A stretch of DNA of 17,734 nt from Perkinsus olseni (Eukaryota; Perkinsozoa; Perkinsida; Perkinsidae): positions 1 through 17,734 of the forward strand of contig JABANP010000776.1 in assembly GCA_013115135.1 (NCBI GenBank). The letters are read 5' to 3'. Below, piece by piece: positions 1 to 7,967 of this stretch (position 1 is its first letter; every line of letters begins with the position of its first letter). The translations under genes were made by a program, and so were the position numbers. The notes below the pieces were generated by a model. The model saw only the letters and a list, made by a program, of their open reading frames with translations, was not told the origin of the DNA and made no database searches.

Positions 1-1
1 T

Positions 2-73
2 GGTTCTATGGTGTAACGGTTAGCACTCCACACTCTGAATCTGGCGATCTGGGTTCAAATCTCGGTAGAACCT
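2..73 (+). pseudogene. tRNA-Gln(CTG), damaged copy
   Basis: The acceptor (GGTTCTA/TAGAACC), D arm, T loop (TTCAAAT) and anticodon CTG at 35-37 are present. Compared with the copies at 7458 and 10824, G30 of the anticodon stem has become C (position 31 here), giving a C-C mismatch, and one T-stem G-C pair has become G-T. No T4 run follows nearby, whereas the other copies have one. It is probably a decayed copy, though a functional tRNA with a weak stem cannot be excluded. Confidence 0.75.
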
Positions 74-425
74 ATGTATACGTCTAGCTCCGATAGGAAG
101 AAATGCTTGCAGCAGGCTTGAATTAAAGCAACTATACACTAGTCAGCCCATCAGAGGTTTGCCCTTACCCGAACACGAGAAGTTGTATAGCATCTGATGT
201 TTAGCATATCGTGATTCGACTTCGAACGCAGAAACTCATTCGGACGTAGGAAAGTTTGAAAAAGTAATTCCATTTAGTTATAAACCATAAACGGAATTTC
301 ATGGTTTGGAAGTTGAATGCAGACAAGACGGCATCTTGAAGATGTTGTGATTGGCAAGGAAAACTAATCCGCGAGCACGTCAGTCCATGAATAGCAAATG
401 GAGCCGAGCAGTGCGACCTTCATCG
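74..425. other. Diverged 3' flank of gene-Y copy 1, no gene seen
   Basis: From about 125 onward this matches the stretch between tRNA-Gln and gene Y in the other units (for example 3180-3435 and 11075-11332), but with more substitutions. The segment right after the tRNA (about 74-124) differs from the other units: it lacks the T4 run, the A/T homopolymer block and about 120 bp. No coding or RNA signal was recognised. Confidence 0.6.
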
Positions 426-1337
426 TCAATTTTGGGGCTCGGGAAGCTGCTCTAACCAGTCAATTACGTGAACTGTTAAGCCGGAACGTCCTCGATCATC
501 TACGATCTGATTCAAGAGGTGTGCAAGATACCTGATCAGCAGTCGTTCAATCCGAGCTCCACAGCTTCGAGGCAAGGAGTCGTCGCTTTTCCCGGCCCTT
601 CCATCCAATACCCACCTCCAATGGCCTGGCTCCAGGAGAGGCCACAGCGCTTTTTTTCAGCTGACTATCGGAAGCGGTCCAACACATCCGTTAGAGTCTG
701 TTCATCTCCGTACCGAAATACGACCTGAACGTACCACCCGGGGAAGCATGACATCACAACACCCGGCCTAGCAGTGAGGGAGGCCTTACGTCGAAGCTCT
801 TTGTGTAATGCCCATGATCCAGAAGCCGCAAGGCTATGGTCGATTCCTCACCCAGGCAGCCTTGCCGTTCCGAGAGGAAGTCAGCAGACCTCCTTCGCAC
901 TTGTCGCAGCACTTCATCAGGAGAGACTCCGGCACTCGAGCCTTCAGAAGTCATCCACAGTCGGGATGACATCTTCGTCTCGGAGTAATCCTTCTCCTGA
1001 AGTACTAATTCCACTACTCCTGCGGAGGCATCGGTGCTCACCGCCATCAATCGTTCTCGCTCCCACCTCCCAGACACGTCTTCTGGTTCGCGTGGCCGAG
1101 CCAACTCTTCCGAGCTCGTGCTGTGGACCAGCTCAGACGCCACCGGACGTTCGCTAGCTTCATCGCATGTTACGAGAGGAGCACTGCTGTAGACGAGTTC
1201 ACTGGCCCCTAAGGGGATCTGCTCGAGTTTCACCTGATACCCTCGAGTGCTGGTGAGGCCTTCGGGTAAACTGGAGGGCCTGTTGCTCAGTGAGAGGCTT
1301 ATCTCATTGAGGCAGAGCATCGTAGGTTGCGAATGCA
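426..1337 (-). pseudogene. Gene-Y pseudogene copy 1 (5'-truncated)
   Basis: Read on the minus strand, this matches the intact gene at 11333-12562 from about its residue 110 to the end. Splice sites of the first intron are kept (GTAAGG starting at 789, CAG ending at 725; 65 nt). The next exon carries an in-frame TAG at 665-667 where the intact copy has a Gln codon. The last exon is otherwise well preserved and ends at TGA 426-428. The upstream open frame (754-1338) still reads 194 codons, but its first residues come from joined tRNA-flank sequence. It is therefore a truncated, stop-bearing copy. Some expression of the fragment is conceivable, but no promoter was seen. Confidence 0.75.
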
Positions 1338-1339
1338 TA

Positions 1340-1365
1340 CTCGCTATCTACCGAGCCAAAGCCGC
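1340..1365 (-). pseudogene. 5' fragment of the Met-like tRNA
   Basis: On the minus strand 1365-1340 matches about the first 26 nt (acceptor 5' strand plus D arm) of the full-length tRNA at 2285-2357, with a few substitutions. It then changes abruptly to gene-Y sequence. The conserved 5' flank on the other side shows that this was once a complete tRNA locus. Confidence 0.75.
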
Positions 1366-1376
1366 GCACCACAATA

Positions 1377-1448
1377 GAAGGTACTCGCTACCGAATGTCC
1401 CAATTTGTTGGAGAAGGTACTCGCTACCAGTCGTCCCGATTGATTGGA
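1377..1448. repeat. 36-bp direct duplication beside the Met-like fragment
   Basis: Two imperfect 36-bp units start at 1377 and 1413, each opening with GAAGGTACTCGCTACC and ending in TTGGA. Only one unit is present next to the full-length Met-like tRNA (2369 onward). The same pair occurs in units II and III (from about 4387 and 8921). Confidence 0.8.
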
Positions 1449-1477
1449 GAGATCCGGTTGCGACGGGATAGCCGCTA

Positions 1478-1497
1478 ACCGACTGAGGTAAACGACC
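1478..1497 (-). pseudogene. 5' fragment of tRNA-Ile
   Basis: On the minus strand this starts GGTCGTTTA and runs through the D arm of tRNA-Ile (compare 2665-2646) with one C/G change, then joins the flank of the Met-like tRNA. Compared with the full block, about 215 bp including most of tRNA-Ile has been deleted. Confidence 0.75.
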
Positions 1498-1581
1498 AAG
1501 CTGAAAGAAGAGTTTAGCCCGGGGAGGACCGGAAACGGCAATATTTATGTACTTGTCTCCTGGTGCTAGCTCGCCCCCCGT

Positions 1582-1661
1582 CCCCCCATACAATGTTGAA
1601 CGTTACCGCAGCCAGGCCTCCGCGAGATGCCATCGAAGGTGGTTCAACATTGGAAGGGGGG
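1582..1661. repeat. R hairpin, copy 1 (A-type)
   Basis: The arms are CCCCCC-N3-CAATGTTGAAC and its inverted match GTTCAACATTG-N3-GGGGGG, with 11 perfect pairs in the core and 6 C-G pairs outside. They enclose a loop of about 40 nt. The right arm has 6 G. This copy follows an Ile fragment and is followed by the S spacer. Confidence 0.85.
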
Positions 1662-2009
1662 AGGAGTGTATGAAAAAGTTGCCGCTATGTGCCGAGGAGA
1701 ACATCTAGTGCCAATAGGCCTCGAATCGCGCTACGCCACTCCGTAACGCGAAACGTGCGGAAGTAAACGCGCATGGAGTTACGGTCTAATACTGCGTCAC
1801 TCGTCCTACCACAGGCGACAGATACAGTCAAACTTAGTTCGCGGCCAATGTTCATATTTTGGTGAAGTCTCCCGGCGTCAAATCGAGGGCACCTGGGTTC
1901 GATTGCTCTCTCGATTGGAGTGTCAGGCCCGTAGTCACCAGGATTTTGCCCAGAACTAGCATGAAGCAGTGGCACGGTTCCACAGGCATGACGAAAACAT
2001 CATAAAGTA
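1662..2009. other. S spacer upstream of the tRNA-Phe 3' end, no gene seen
   Basis: This is a conserved array segment repeated at about 4672-5019, 5839-6186 and 9206-9553. It holds a B-box-like GGTTCGATTGC near 1895, but no paired arms around it make a tRNA. A T4 run for the Phe gene on the minus strand lies at 1994-1997. No coding signal was recognised. Confidence 0.6.
1994..1997 (-). terminator. Pol III T4 terminator of tRNA-Phe copy 1
   Basis: TTTT on the minus strand, 12 nt past the discriminator base. The same site is at 5004-5007, 6171-6174 and 9538-9541 for the other Phe copies. Confidence 0.75.
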
Positions 2010-2082
2010 TGCCCAGACCCAGGATCGAACTGAGGACCTCCAGATCTTCAGTCTGGCGCTCTCCCAACTGAGCTATCTGGGC
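2010..2082 (-). tRNA. tRNA-Phe(GAA), copy 1
   Basis: A complete 73-nt cloverleaf. The acceptor is GCCCAGA/TCTGGGC with discriminator A. The D arm is GCTC..GAGC, the anticodon stem CCAGA/TCTGG has loop CTGAAGA, and the T arm is CTCAG-TTCGATC-CTGGG. All stems pair apart from one T-G wobble. There is no encoded CCA and no intron. It delivers phenylalanine to UUC and UUU codons. Confidence 0.97.
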
Positions 2083-2247
2083 TGAATCTCGGAGCGTACG
2101 GGCCGCATTGTGCGGAATGCGTCACGCCCGCGTGCCTCTGGATGTCCCATCCCAGCACGAACACAGCCAGGCCTGGGAGTCGGGGAATACTGAACAATTG
2201 ATCACCAAATATAGAAAAGAATATTTAAATACTTCAACTGAAGGAGT

Positions 2248-2261
2248 TGATCAATTGATCA
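2248..2261. repeat. 14-bp perfect palindrome in an AT-rich patch
   Basis: TGATCAATTGATCA lies between the Phe and Met-like tRNAs. A partial repeat (CAATTGATCA) is about 50 bp to the left, and TTCAACTGAAGGAGTTGA forms a small inverted repeat beside it. Copies: 5257-5270, 6424-6437, 9791-9804. Function unknown. Confidence 0.8.
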
Positions 2262-2284
2262 GCTCATTCGTTGTGGGCATATAC

Positions 2285-2357
2285 CGCGGTCTCCGAGGGT
2301 CGTACTCGCGACCTCAGGAATACGAGCCCGGCTCGCTACCTACTGCGCCAAAGCCGC
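2285..2357 (-). tRNA. Met-elongator-like tRNA with CGT anticodon, copy 1 (possible pseudogene)
   Basis: The body resembles eukaryotic elongator tRNA-Met: GGCGCAGTAGGTAGCG in the D arm, and CTC.TA in the anticodon loop followed by CCTGAGGTCG. The anticodon is CGT at 2322-2324, which would read ACG (Thr), where Met has CAT. In the standard register there are single mismatches in each stem: acceptor C5-A68, D stem G10-A25, anticodon stem C28-T42, T stem G49-G65. The T loop is TACGACC, not TTCGANC. The first T4 on the minus strand is about 67 nt downstream. It is either a decayed Met tRNA that was amplified with its neighbours or a recoded tRNA. The fold favours decay; the identity of copies 1 to 3 may only reflect recent duplication. 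Confidence 0.6.
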
Positions 2358-2591
2358 GCACCACAGCTGTAGGTACTCGCTACCAGTCGTCCCGATTGAT
2401 TGGAGAGATCCGGTTGCAACGAGATAGCCGCTAGCTGATGAACGGTATATCGGAAGTATCTTGCCGTCAAGCGCGAAGCTAACTCGACAACAACGACTAA
2501 AGGTTAGGACTGGAGGAATGAGTCTTCCGGCGCGCAACTGATACCACTGGTTGAAGCTTCGAAGGCTGCCTCAGTTAGGGCAACAAGTCCA

Positions 2592-2665
2592 TGGTCGATG
2601 CAGGGCTCGAACCTGCGACCCTCGCGTTATTAGCACGATGCTCTGACCGACTGAGCTAAACGACC
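2592..2665 (-). tRNA. tRNA-Ile(AAT), copy 1
   Basis: A 74-nt cloverleaf with anticodon AAT at 2629-2631 in loop CTAATAA, anticodon stem TCGTG/CGCGA, D arm GCTC..GAGC, T arm GCAGG-TTCGAGC-CCTGC and discriminator A. The acceptor GGTCGTT/ATCGACC has a T6-T67 mismatch. There is no T4 run within about 130 nt downstream on the minus strand, unlike Phe. It is likely functional and reads AUU and, after A34 modification, AUC and AUA. Confidence 0.9.
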
Positions 2666-2749
2666 AAGCTGAAAGAAGAGTATAGCCCGGGGATGGCCGG
2701 AAACGGCAATATTTATGTACTTGTCTCCTGGTGCTAGCTCGCCCCCCGT

Positions 2750-2828
2750 CCCCCCATACAATGTTGAACGTTATCGCAGCCAGGCCTCCGCGAGATGTCA
2801 TCGAAGGTGGTTCAACATTGGAAGGGGG
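2750..2828. repeat. R hairpin, copy 2 (B-type)
   Basis: Same 11-bp core arms (2759-2769 and 2810-2820), but the right arm has 5 G. Flanking B-type bases are GGATGGCC to the left and ACGTTTAG to the right. It follows a full tRNA-Ile and leads into the T segment. Confidence 0.85.
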
Positions 2829-2922
2829 AGGGGTGTATGAAAAAGTTGCCGCTATGTGCCGAGGAGAACGTTTAGTGCCAATAGGCCTCGAATCGCGCTG
2901 CGCCACTCCGTAACGCGAAACG

Positions 2923-2981
2923 TGCGGAAGCCTTCCGCAGTAGCGTCCACCACCTTCCGCCGGAAGGTGGTGGACGCTACT
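2923..2981. repeat. Paired palindromes at the R/T boundary, copy 1
   Basis: A 17-nt palindrome (2923-2939; arms TGCGGAAG/CTTCCGCA, 1-nt spacer) abuts a 43-nt palindrome (2939-2981). The larger one has 21-nt perfect arms starting AGTAGCGTCCACC and a single central C. It marks where R modules followed by T diverge from those followed by S. Confidence 0.95.
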
Positions 2982-3435
2982 CGACCATTGCATTGAAAGA
3001 TGTCGAGCAACGGAGTGTGACTACCGTGGTTCTTAAAACTGATAAATTTTGAGTCTTGCCTCAAAGCTTTGTTGACGTTTCTCTGTCTTTCGCTGAGGAA
3101 GAAATCTCGCTCGCTCTCGGCATTTTACTAAGGAAGGTCTGAGTTTTTCTACGGAGGCTTTCCCTCATATGCATATCAAAGCGACTATACGCTAGTCAGT
3201 CCATCAGAAGTTTGCCCCTATCCGAACACAAGATGTCGTATAGCCTCCGATGTTCAGCATATCGAGATTCGACTTCGAACACAGAAACTCATCCGAATGT
3301 TGAAAGATTTGAATGAACGGAGTTCCATGGTTTGGAAGTTGATGCAGATGAGATGCTGTGATTGGCAAGGAAAACTGATCCGCAAGCATGTAGTCCATCA
3401 ATGGCAAACGGAACCGAGCAGTGCGACCTTCATCG
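2982..3435. other. T remainder with Gln deletion, then 3' flank of gene-Y copy 2
   Basis: Compared with unit III (7158-7967), the sequence jumps at about 3087/3088 from the base matching 7263 to the base matching 7619. About 355 bp that hold tRNA-Gln are missing. The rest (3088-3435) matches 7619-7967. No gene was seen. Confidence 0.8.
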
Positions 3436-4346
3436 TCACTCCTGGGGCTCGGGAAGCTGCTCTAACCAGTCAATTACGTGAACTGTTAAGCCGGAACGCC
3501 CTCGATCATCTACGATCTGATTCAAGAGGTGTGCAAGATACCTGACCAGCAATCATTCTCCCCGAGCTCCACAGCTTCGAGGCAAGGGGTCGTCGCTTTT
3601 CCCGGCCTCTAGCCCAATACCCACCTCCGATGGCCTGGCTCTAGAAGCGTCCACAGCGCCCTTCTCTCAGTTGACTGGCGGAATCGGTCCAGCACATTCG
3701 TTAGAGTCTGTTCATCTCCATGTCGGAATATGACCTGATGCCACCACCCGGGGAAAGCATGGCATCACAACACCCGGCCGAGTAGGGAGGGAAGCCTTAC
3801 ATCGAAACTCTTTGTGTAATGGCCATCAGCCAGAAGCCGCAAGGCTATGGTAGATTTTTCATCCAGGCCCCCTTGCCGTTCCAAAAGGAAGTCAGCAGAC
3901 CTCCTTCGCACTTGTCGCAGCACTTCATCAGGAGAAACTCGGCACTCGAGCCTTCAGAAGTCATCCACAGTCGGGATGACATCTTCGTCTCGGTGTAATC
4001 CTTCTCCTGAAGTACTGATTCCACTACTCCTGCGGAGGCATCGGTGCTCACCGCCATCAATCGTTCTCGCTCCCACCTCCCAGACACGTCTTCTGGTTCG
4101 CGTGGCCGAGCCAACTCTTCCGAGCTCGTGCTGTGGACCAGCTCAGACGCCACCGGACGTTCGCTAGCTTCATCGCATGTTACGAGAGGAGCACTGCTGT
4201 AGACGAGTTCACTGGCCCCTAAGGGGATCTGCTCGAGTTTCACCTGATACCCTCGAGTGTTGGTGAGGCCTTCGGGTAAACTGGAGGGCCTGTTGCTCAG
4301 TGAGAGGCTTATCTCATTGAGGCAGAGCATCGTAGGTTGCGGATGC
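3436..4346 (-). pseudogene. Gene-Y pseudogene copy 2 (5'-truncated, frameshifted)
   Basis: A minus-strand copy of gene Y from about residue 110 onward. A 1-bp deletion near 3940 shifts the frame, so the open frame ends at 3845 with an unrelated tail. The last exon has TGA at 3553-3555. The first-intron splice sites (GTAAGG, CATCAG) are kept. It is clearly broken. Confidence 0.85.
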
Positions 4347-4349
4347 ATA

Positions 4350-4375
4350 CTCGCTATCTACCGAGCCAAAGCCGC
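4350..4375 (-). pseudogene. 5' fragment of the Met-like tRNA, unit II
   Basis: Same junction with gene-Y sequence as at 1340-1365, at an offset of 3,010 bp, so one event predates unit duplication. Confidence 0.75.
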
Positions 4376-4487
4376 GCACCACAATAGAAGGTACTCGCTA
4401 CCGAATGTCCCAATTTGTTGGAGAAGGTACTCGCTACCAGTCGTCCCGATTGATTGGAGAGATCCGGTTGCAACGGGATAGCCGCTA

Positions 4488-4507
4488 ACCGACTGAGGTA
4501 AACGACC
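4488..4507 (-). pseudogene. 5' fragment of tRNA-Ile, unit II
   Basis: Starts GGTCGTTTA and stops inside the D arm. Same deletion junction as at 1478-1497. Confidence 0.75.
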
Positions 4508-4591
4508 AAGCTGAAAGAAGAGTATAGCCCGGGGAGGACCGTAAACGGCAATATTTATGTACTTGTCTCCTGGTGCTAGCTCGCCCCCCGT

Positions 4592-4671
4592 CCCCCCATG
4601 CAATGTTGAACGTTATCGCAGCCAGGCCTCCGCGAGATGTCATCGAAGGTGGTTCAACATTGGAAGGGGGG
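4592..4671. repeat. R hairpin, copy 3 (A-type)
   Basis: As copy 1, except the arm spacer reads ATG before CAATG and the left flank has CCGTAAAC. Confidence 0.85.
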
Positions 4672-5019
4672 AGGAGTGTATGAAAAAGTTGCCGCTATGT
4701 GCCGAGGAGAACATCTAGTGCCAATAGGCCTCGAATCGCGCTACGCCACTCCGTAACGCGAAACGTGCGGAAGTAAACGCGCATGGAGTTACGGTCTAAT
4801 ACTGCGTCACTCGTCCTACCACAGGCGACAGATACAGTCAAACTTAGTTCGCGGCCAATGTTCATATTTTGGTGAAGTCTCCCGGCGTCAAATCGAGGGC
4901 ACCTGGGTTCGATTGCTCTCTCGATTGGAGTGTCAGGCCCGTAGTCACCAGGATTTTGCCCAGAACTAGCATGAAGCAGTGGCACGGTTCCACAGGCATG
5001 ACGAAAACATCATAAAGTA

Positions 5020-5092
5020 TGCCCAGACCCAGGATCGAACTGAGGACCTCCAGATCTTCAGTCTGGCGCTCTCCCAACTGAGCTATCTGGGC
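5020..5092 (-). tRNA. tRNA-Phe(GAA), copy 2
   Basis: Identical to copy 1 at 2010-2082, with T4 at 5004-5007. Confidence 0.97.
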
Positions 5093-5293
5093 TGAATCTC
5101 GGAGCGTACGGGCCGCATTGTGCGGAATGCGTCACGCCGCGTGCCTCTGGATGTCCCATCCCAGCACGAACACAGCCAGGCCTGGGAGTCGGGGAATACT
5201 GAACAATTGATCACCAAATATAGAAAAGAATATTTAAATACTTCAACTGAAGGAGTTGATCAATTGATCAGCTCATTCGTTGTGGGCATATAC

Positions 5294-5366
5294 CGCGGTC
5301 TCCGAGGGTCGTACTCGCGACCTCAGGAATACGAGCCCGGCTCGCTACCTACTGCGCCAAAGCCGC
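5294..5366 (-). tRNA. Met-elongator-like tRNA with CGT anticodon, copy 2 (possible pseudogene)
   Basis: Sequence identical to copy 1, with the same altered anticodon and stem mismatches. Confidence 0.6.
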
Positions 5367-5600
5367 GCACCACAGCTGTAGGTACTCGCTACCAGTCGTC
5401 CCGATTGATTGGAGAGATCCGGTTGCAACGAGATAGCCGCTAGCTGATGAACGGTATATCGGAAGTATCTTGCCGTCAAGCGCGAAGCTAACTCGACAAC
5501 AACGACTAAAGGTTAGGACTGGAGGAATGAGTCTTCCGGCGCGCAACTGATACCACTGGTTGAAGCTTCGAAGGCTGCCTCAGTTAGGGCAACAAGTCCA

Positions 5601-5674
5601 TGGTCGATGCAGGGCTCGAACCTGCGACCCTCGCGTTATTAGCACGATGCTCTGACCGACTGAGCTAAACGACC
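5601..5674 (-). tRNA. tRNA-Ile(AAT), copy 2
   Basis: Identical to copy 1, including the T6-T67 mismatch. Confidence 0.9.
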
Positions 5675-5758
5675 AAGCTGAAAGAAGAGTATAGCCCGGG
5701 GATGGCCGGAAACGGCAATATTTATGTACTTGTCTCCTGGTGCTAGCTCGCCCCCCGT

Positions 5759-5838
5759 CCCCCCATACAATGTTGAACGTTATCGCAGCCAGGCCTCCGC
5801 GAGATGTCATCGAAGGTGGTTCAACATTGGAAGGGGGG
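5759..5838. repeat. R hairpin, copy 4 (B/A hybrid)
   Basis: The left flank has the B-type GGATGGCC (about 5700-5707). The right arm has 6 G followed by GAGGAG and ACATCTAG, which are A-type. It sits after a full tRNA-Ile (B context) but before S (A context). This is the only R of mixed type. Confidence 0.85.
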
Positions 5839-6186
5839 AGGAGTGTATGAAAAAGTTGCCGCTATGTGCCGAGGAGAACATCTAGTGCCAATAGGCCTCG
5901 AATCGCGCTACGCCACTCCGTAACGCGAAACGTGCGGAAGTAAACGCGCATGGAGTTACGGTCTAATACTGCGTCACTCGTCCTACCACAGGCGACAGAT
6001 ACAGTCAAACTTAGTTCGCGGCCAATGTTCATATTTTGGTGAAGTCTCCCGGCGTCAAATCGAGGGCACCTGGGTTCGATTGCTCTCTCGATTGGAGTGT
6101 CAGGCCCGTAGTCACCAGGATTTTGCCCAGAACTAGCATGAAGCAGTGGCACGGTTCCACAGGCATGACGAAAACATCATAAAGTA

Positions 6187-6259
6187 TGCCCAGACCCAGG
6201 ATCGAACTGAGGACCTCCAGATCTTCAGTCTGGCGCTCTCCCAACTGAGCTATCTGGGC
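6187..6259 (-). tRNA. tRNA-Phe(GAA), copy 3
   Basis: Identical to copy 1. Lies in the second 1,167-bp block, with T4 at 6171-6174. Confidence 0.97.
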
Positions 6260-6460
6260 TGAATCTCGGAGCGTACGGGCCGCATTGTGCGGAATGCGTC
6301 ACGCCGCGTGCCTCTGGATGTCCCATCCCAGCACGAACACAGCCAGGCCTGGGAGTCGGGGAATACTGAACAATTGATCACCAAATATAGAAAAGAATAT
6401 TTAAATACTTCAACTGAAGGAGTTGATCAATTGATCAGCTCATTCGTTGTGGGCATATAC

Positions 6461-6533
6461 CGCGGTCTCCGAGGGTCGTACTCGCGACCTCAGGAATACG
6501 AGCCCGGCTCGCTACCTACTGCGCCAAAGCCGC
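6461..6533 (-). tRNA. Met-elongator-like tRNA with CGT anticodon, copy 3 (possible pseudogene)
   Basis: Sequence identical to copies 1 and 2. Confidence 0.6.
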
Positions 6534-6767
6534 GCACCACAGCTGTAGGTACTCGCTACCAGTCGTCCCGATTGATTGGAGAGATCCGGTTGCAACGAGA
6601 TAGCCGCTAGCTGATGAACGGTATATCGGAAGTATCTTGCCGTCAAGCGCGAAGCTAACTCGACAACAACGACTAAAGGTTAGGACTGGAGGAATGAGTC
6701 TTCCGGCGCGCAACTGATACCACTGGTTGAAGCTTCGAAGGCTGCCTCAGTTAGGGCAACAAGTCCA

Positions 6768-6841
6768 TGGTCGATGCAGGGCTCGAACCTGCGACCCTCG
6801 CGTTATTAGCACGATGCTCTGACCGACTGAGCTAAACGACC
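6768..6841 (-). tRNA. tRNA-Ile(AAT), copy 3
   Basis: Identical to copy 1. Confidence 0.9.
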
Positions 6842-6925
6842 AAGCTGAAAGAAGAGTATAGCCCGGGGATGGCCGGAAACGGCAATATTTATGTACTTGT
6901 CTCCTGGTGCTAGCTCGCCCCCCGT

Positions 6926-7004
6926 CCCCCCATACAATGTTGAACGTTATCGCAGCCAGGCCTCCGCGAGATGTCATCGAAGGTGGTTCAACATTGGAAG
7001 GGGG
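6926..7004. repeat. R hairpin, copy 5 (B-type)
   Basis: 5 G in the right arm. Followed by the T palindromes, as for copy 2. Confidence 0.85.
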
Positions 7005-7098
7005 AGGGGTGTATGAAAAAGTTGCCGCTATGTGCCGAGGAGAACGTTTAGTGCCAATAGGCCTCGAATCGCGCTGCGCCACTCCGTAACGCGAAACG

Positions 7099-7157
7099 TG
7101 CGGAAGCCTTCCGCAGTAGCGTCCACCACCTTCCGCCGGAAGGTGGTGGACGCTACT
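7099..7157. repeat. Paired palindromes at the R/T boundary, copy 2
   Basis: Identical to 2923-2981: the 17-nt element at 7099-7115 overlaps the 43-nt element at 7115-7157 by one base. Confidence 0.95.
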
Positions 7158-7457
7158 CGACCATTGCATTGAAAGATGTCGAGCAACGGAGTGTGACTAC
7201 CGTGGTTCTTAAAACTGATAAATTTTGAGTCTTGCCTCAAAGCTTTGTTGACGTTTCTCTGTCATACAGAGGTATCTTACTCATACAATTATACTGAGAT
7301 GATGCCATGCTGCCTTTCTCTTGACTCGACTCCGATATTGTTTTGCTCTAGTTGTTTTCGGTTAGCTGCTTCCGACAAAGAAAAAGGGGATGTCGGTGAT
7401 CAGAGGATATATCATTCACACATTCGGCAACATGAGGACCACGAAACAGGATTGTGT
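7158..7457. other. T segment between palindrome and tRNA-Gln, no gene seen
   Basis: About 300 bp repeated at 10524-10823 with no obvious change. A 75-codon plus-strand frame (7245-7472) runs into tRNA-Gln and is not considered coding. It probably holds the upstream flank of tRNA-Gln. Confidence 0.6.
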
Positions 7458-7529
7458 GGTTCTATGGTGTAACGGTTAGCACTCCAGACTCTGAATCTGG
7501 CGATCTGGGTTCAAATCCCGGTAGAACCT
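7458..7529 (+). tRNA. tRNA-Gln(CTG), copy 2
   Basis: A complete 72-nt cloverleaf: acceptor GGTTCTA/TAGAACC, D arm GTGT..GCAC, anticodon stem CCAGA/TCTGG with loop CTCTGAA, T arm CTGGG-TTCAAAT-CCCGG, discriminator T. It reads CAG codons. TTTT follows at 7552-7555, and a T9 run is at 7596-7604. Confidence 0.97.
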
Positions 7530-7551
7530 ATGTACGGGGTGACCTGGGTCC

Positions 7552-7555
7552 TTTT
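7552..7555 (+). terminator. Pol III T4 terminator of tRNA-Gln copy 2
   Basis: TTTT 22 nt past the tRNA. A T9 run at 7596-7604 could be a backup. The equivalents in unit IV are 10918-10921 and a T7 run near 10963. Confidence 0.65.
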
Positions 7556-7967
7556 GAAGAGCGGCTTGCGCTAGGCAGCTACTGAGAATAAAAAATTTTT
7601 TTTTCAAGGAGAAAGTGCTTTCGCTGAGGAAGAAATCTCGCTCGCTCTCGGCATTTTACTAAGGAAGGTCTGAGTTTTTCTACGGAGGCTTTCCCTCATA
7701 TGCATATCAAAGCGACTATACGCTAGTCAGTCCATCAGAAGTTTGCCCCTATCCGAACACAAGATGTCGTATAGCCTCCGATGTTCAGCATATCGAGATT
7801 CGACTTCGAACACAGAAACTCATCCGAATGTTGAAAAGATTTGAATGAACGGAGTTCCATGGTTTGGAAGTTGATGCAGATGAGATGCTGTGATTGGCAA
7901 GGAAAACTGATCCGCAAGCATGTAGTCCATCAATGGCAAACGGAACCGAGCAGTGCGGCCTTCATCG

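Larger units (their letters stand above)
4508..6841. repeat. 1,167-bp tandem duplication (4508-5674 and 5675-6841)
   Basis: Two adjacent copies of R-S-Phe-Met-like-Ile have exactly the same length. Every landmark shifts by 1,167: Phe 5020 to 6187, Met-like 5294 to 6461, Ile 5601 to 6768. Units I and III have a single copy. The few differences fall in the left part of R (see R copy 4). Confidence 0.95.

Noticed and set aside
754..1338. Calling the 194-codon frames in units I and III real genes
   Set aside because: The N-terminus is cut at a tRNA joint and downstream exons carry stops or shifts; they are better read as pseudogene exons.
1862..1935. Possible extra tRNA in the S spacer (GGTTCGATTGC B-box-like, GTCAAA loop that could suggest a TCA anticodon)
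   Set aside because: The T stem does not pair and the base before the would-be anticodon is G, not T. No cloverleaf can be drawn on either strand.
1685..2067. 96- and 71-codon minus frames repeated in every S segment
   Set aside because: They overlap tRNA-Phe or its flank and conflict with each other; conservation is explained by recent duplication.
2108..2434. 107/108-codon plus frame repeated four times
   Set aside because: It is antisense to the Met-like tRNA and spans the AT-rich palindromes. A 1-bp indel between copies changes its N-terminus.
2571..2993. 140-codon minus frame repeated at 6747-7169 and, in a shifted form, near 10173-10535
   Set aside because: Runs through tRNA-Ile, the R hairpin and the palindromes, and is repeated only because the DNA is. 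It has no protein-like composition.
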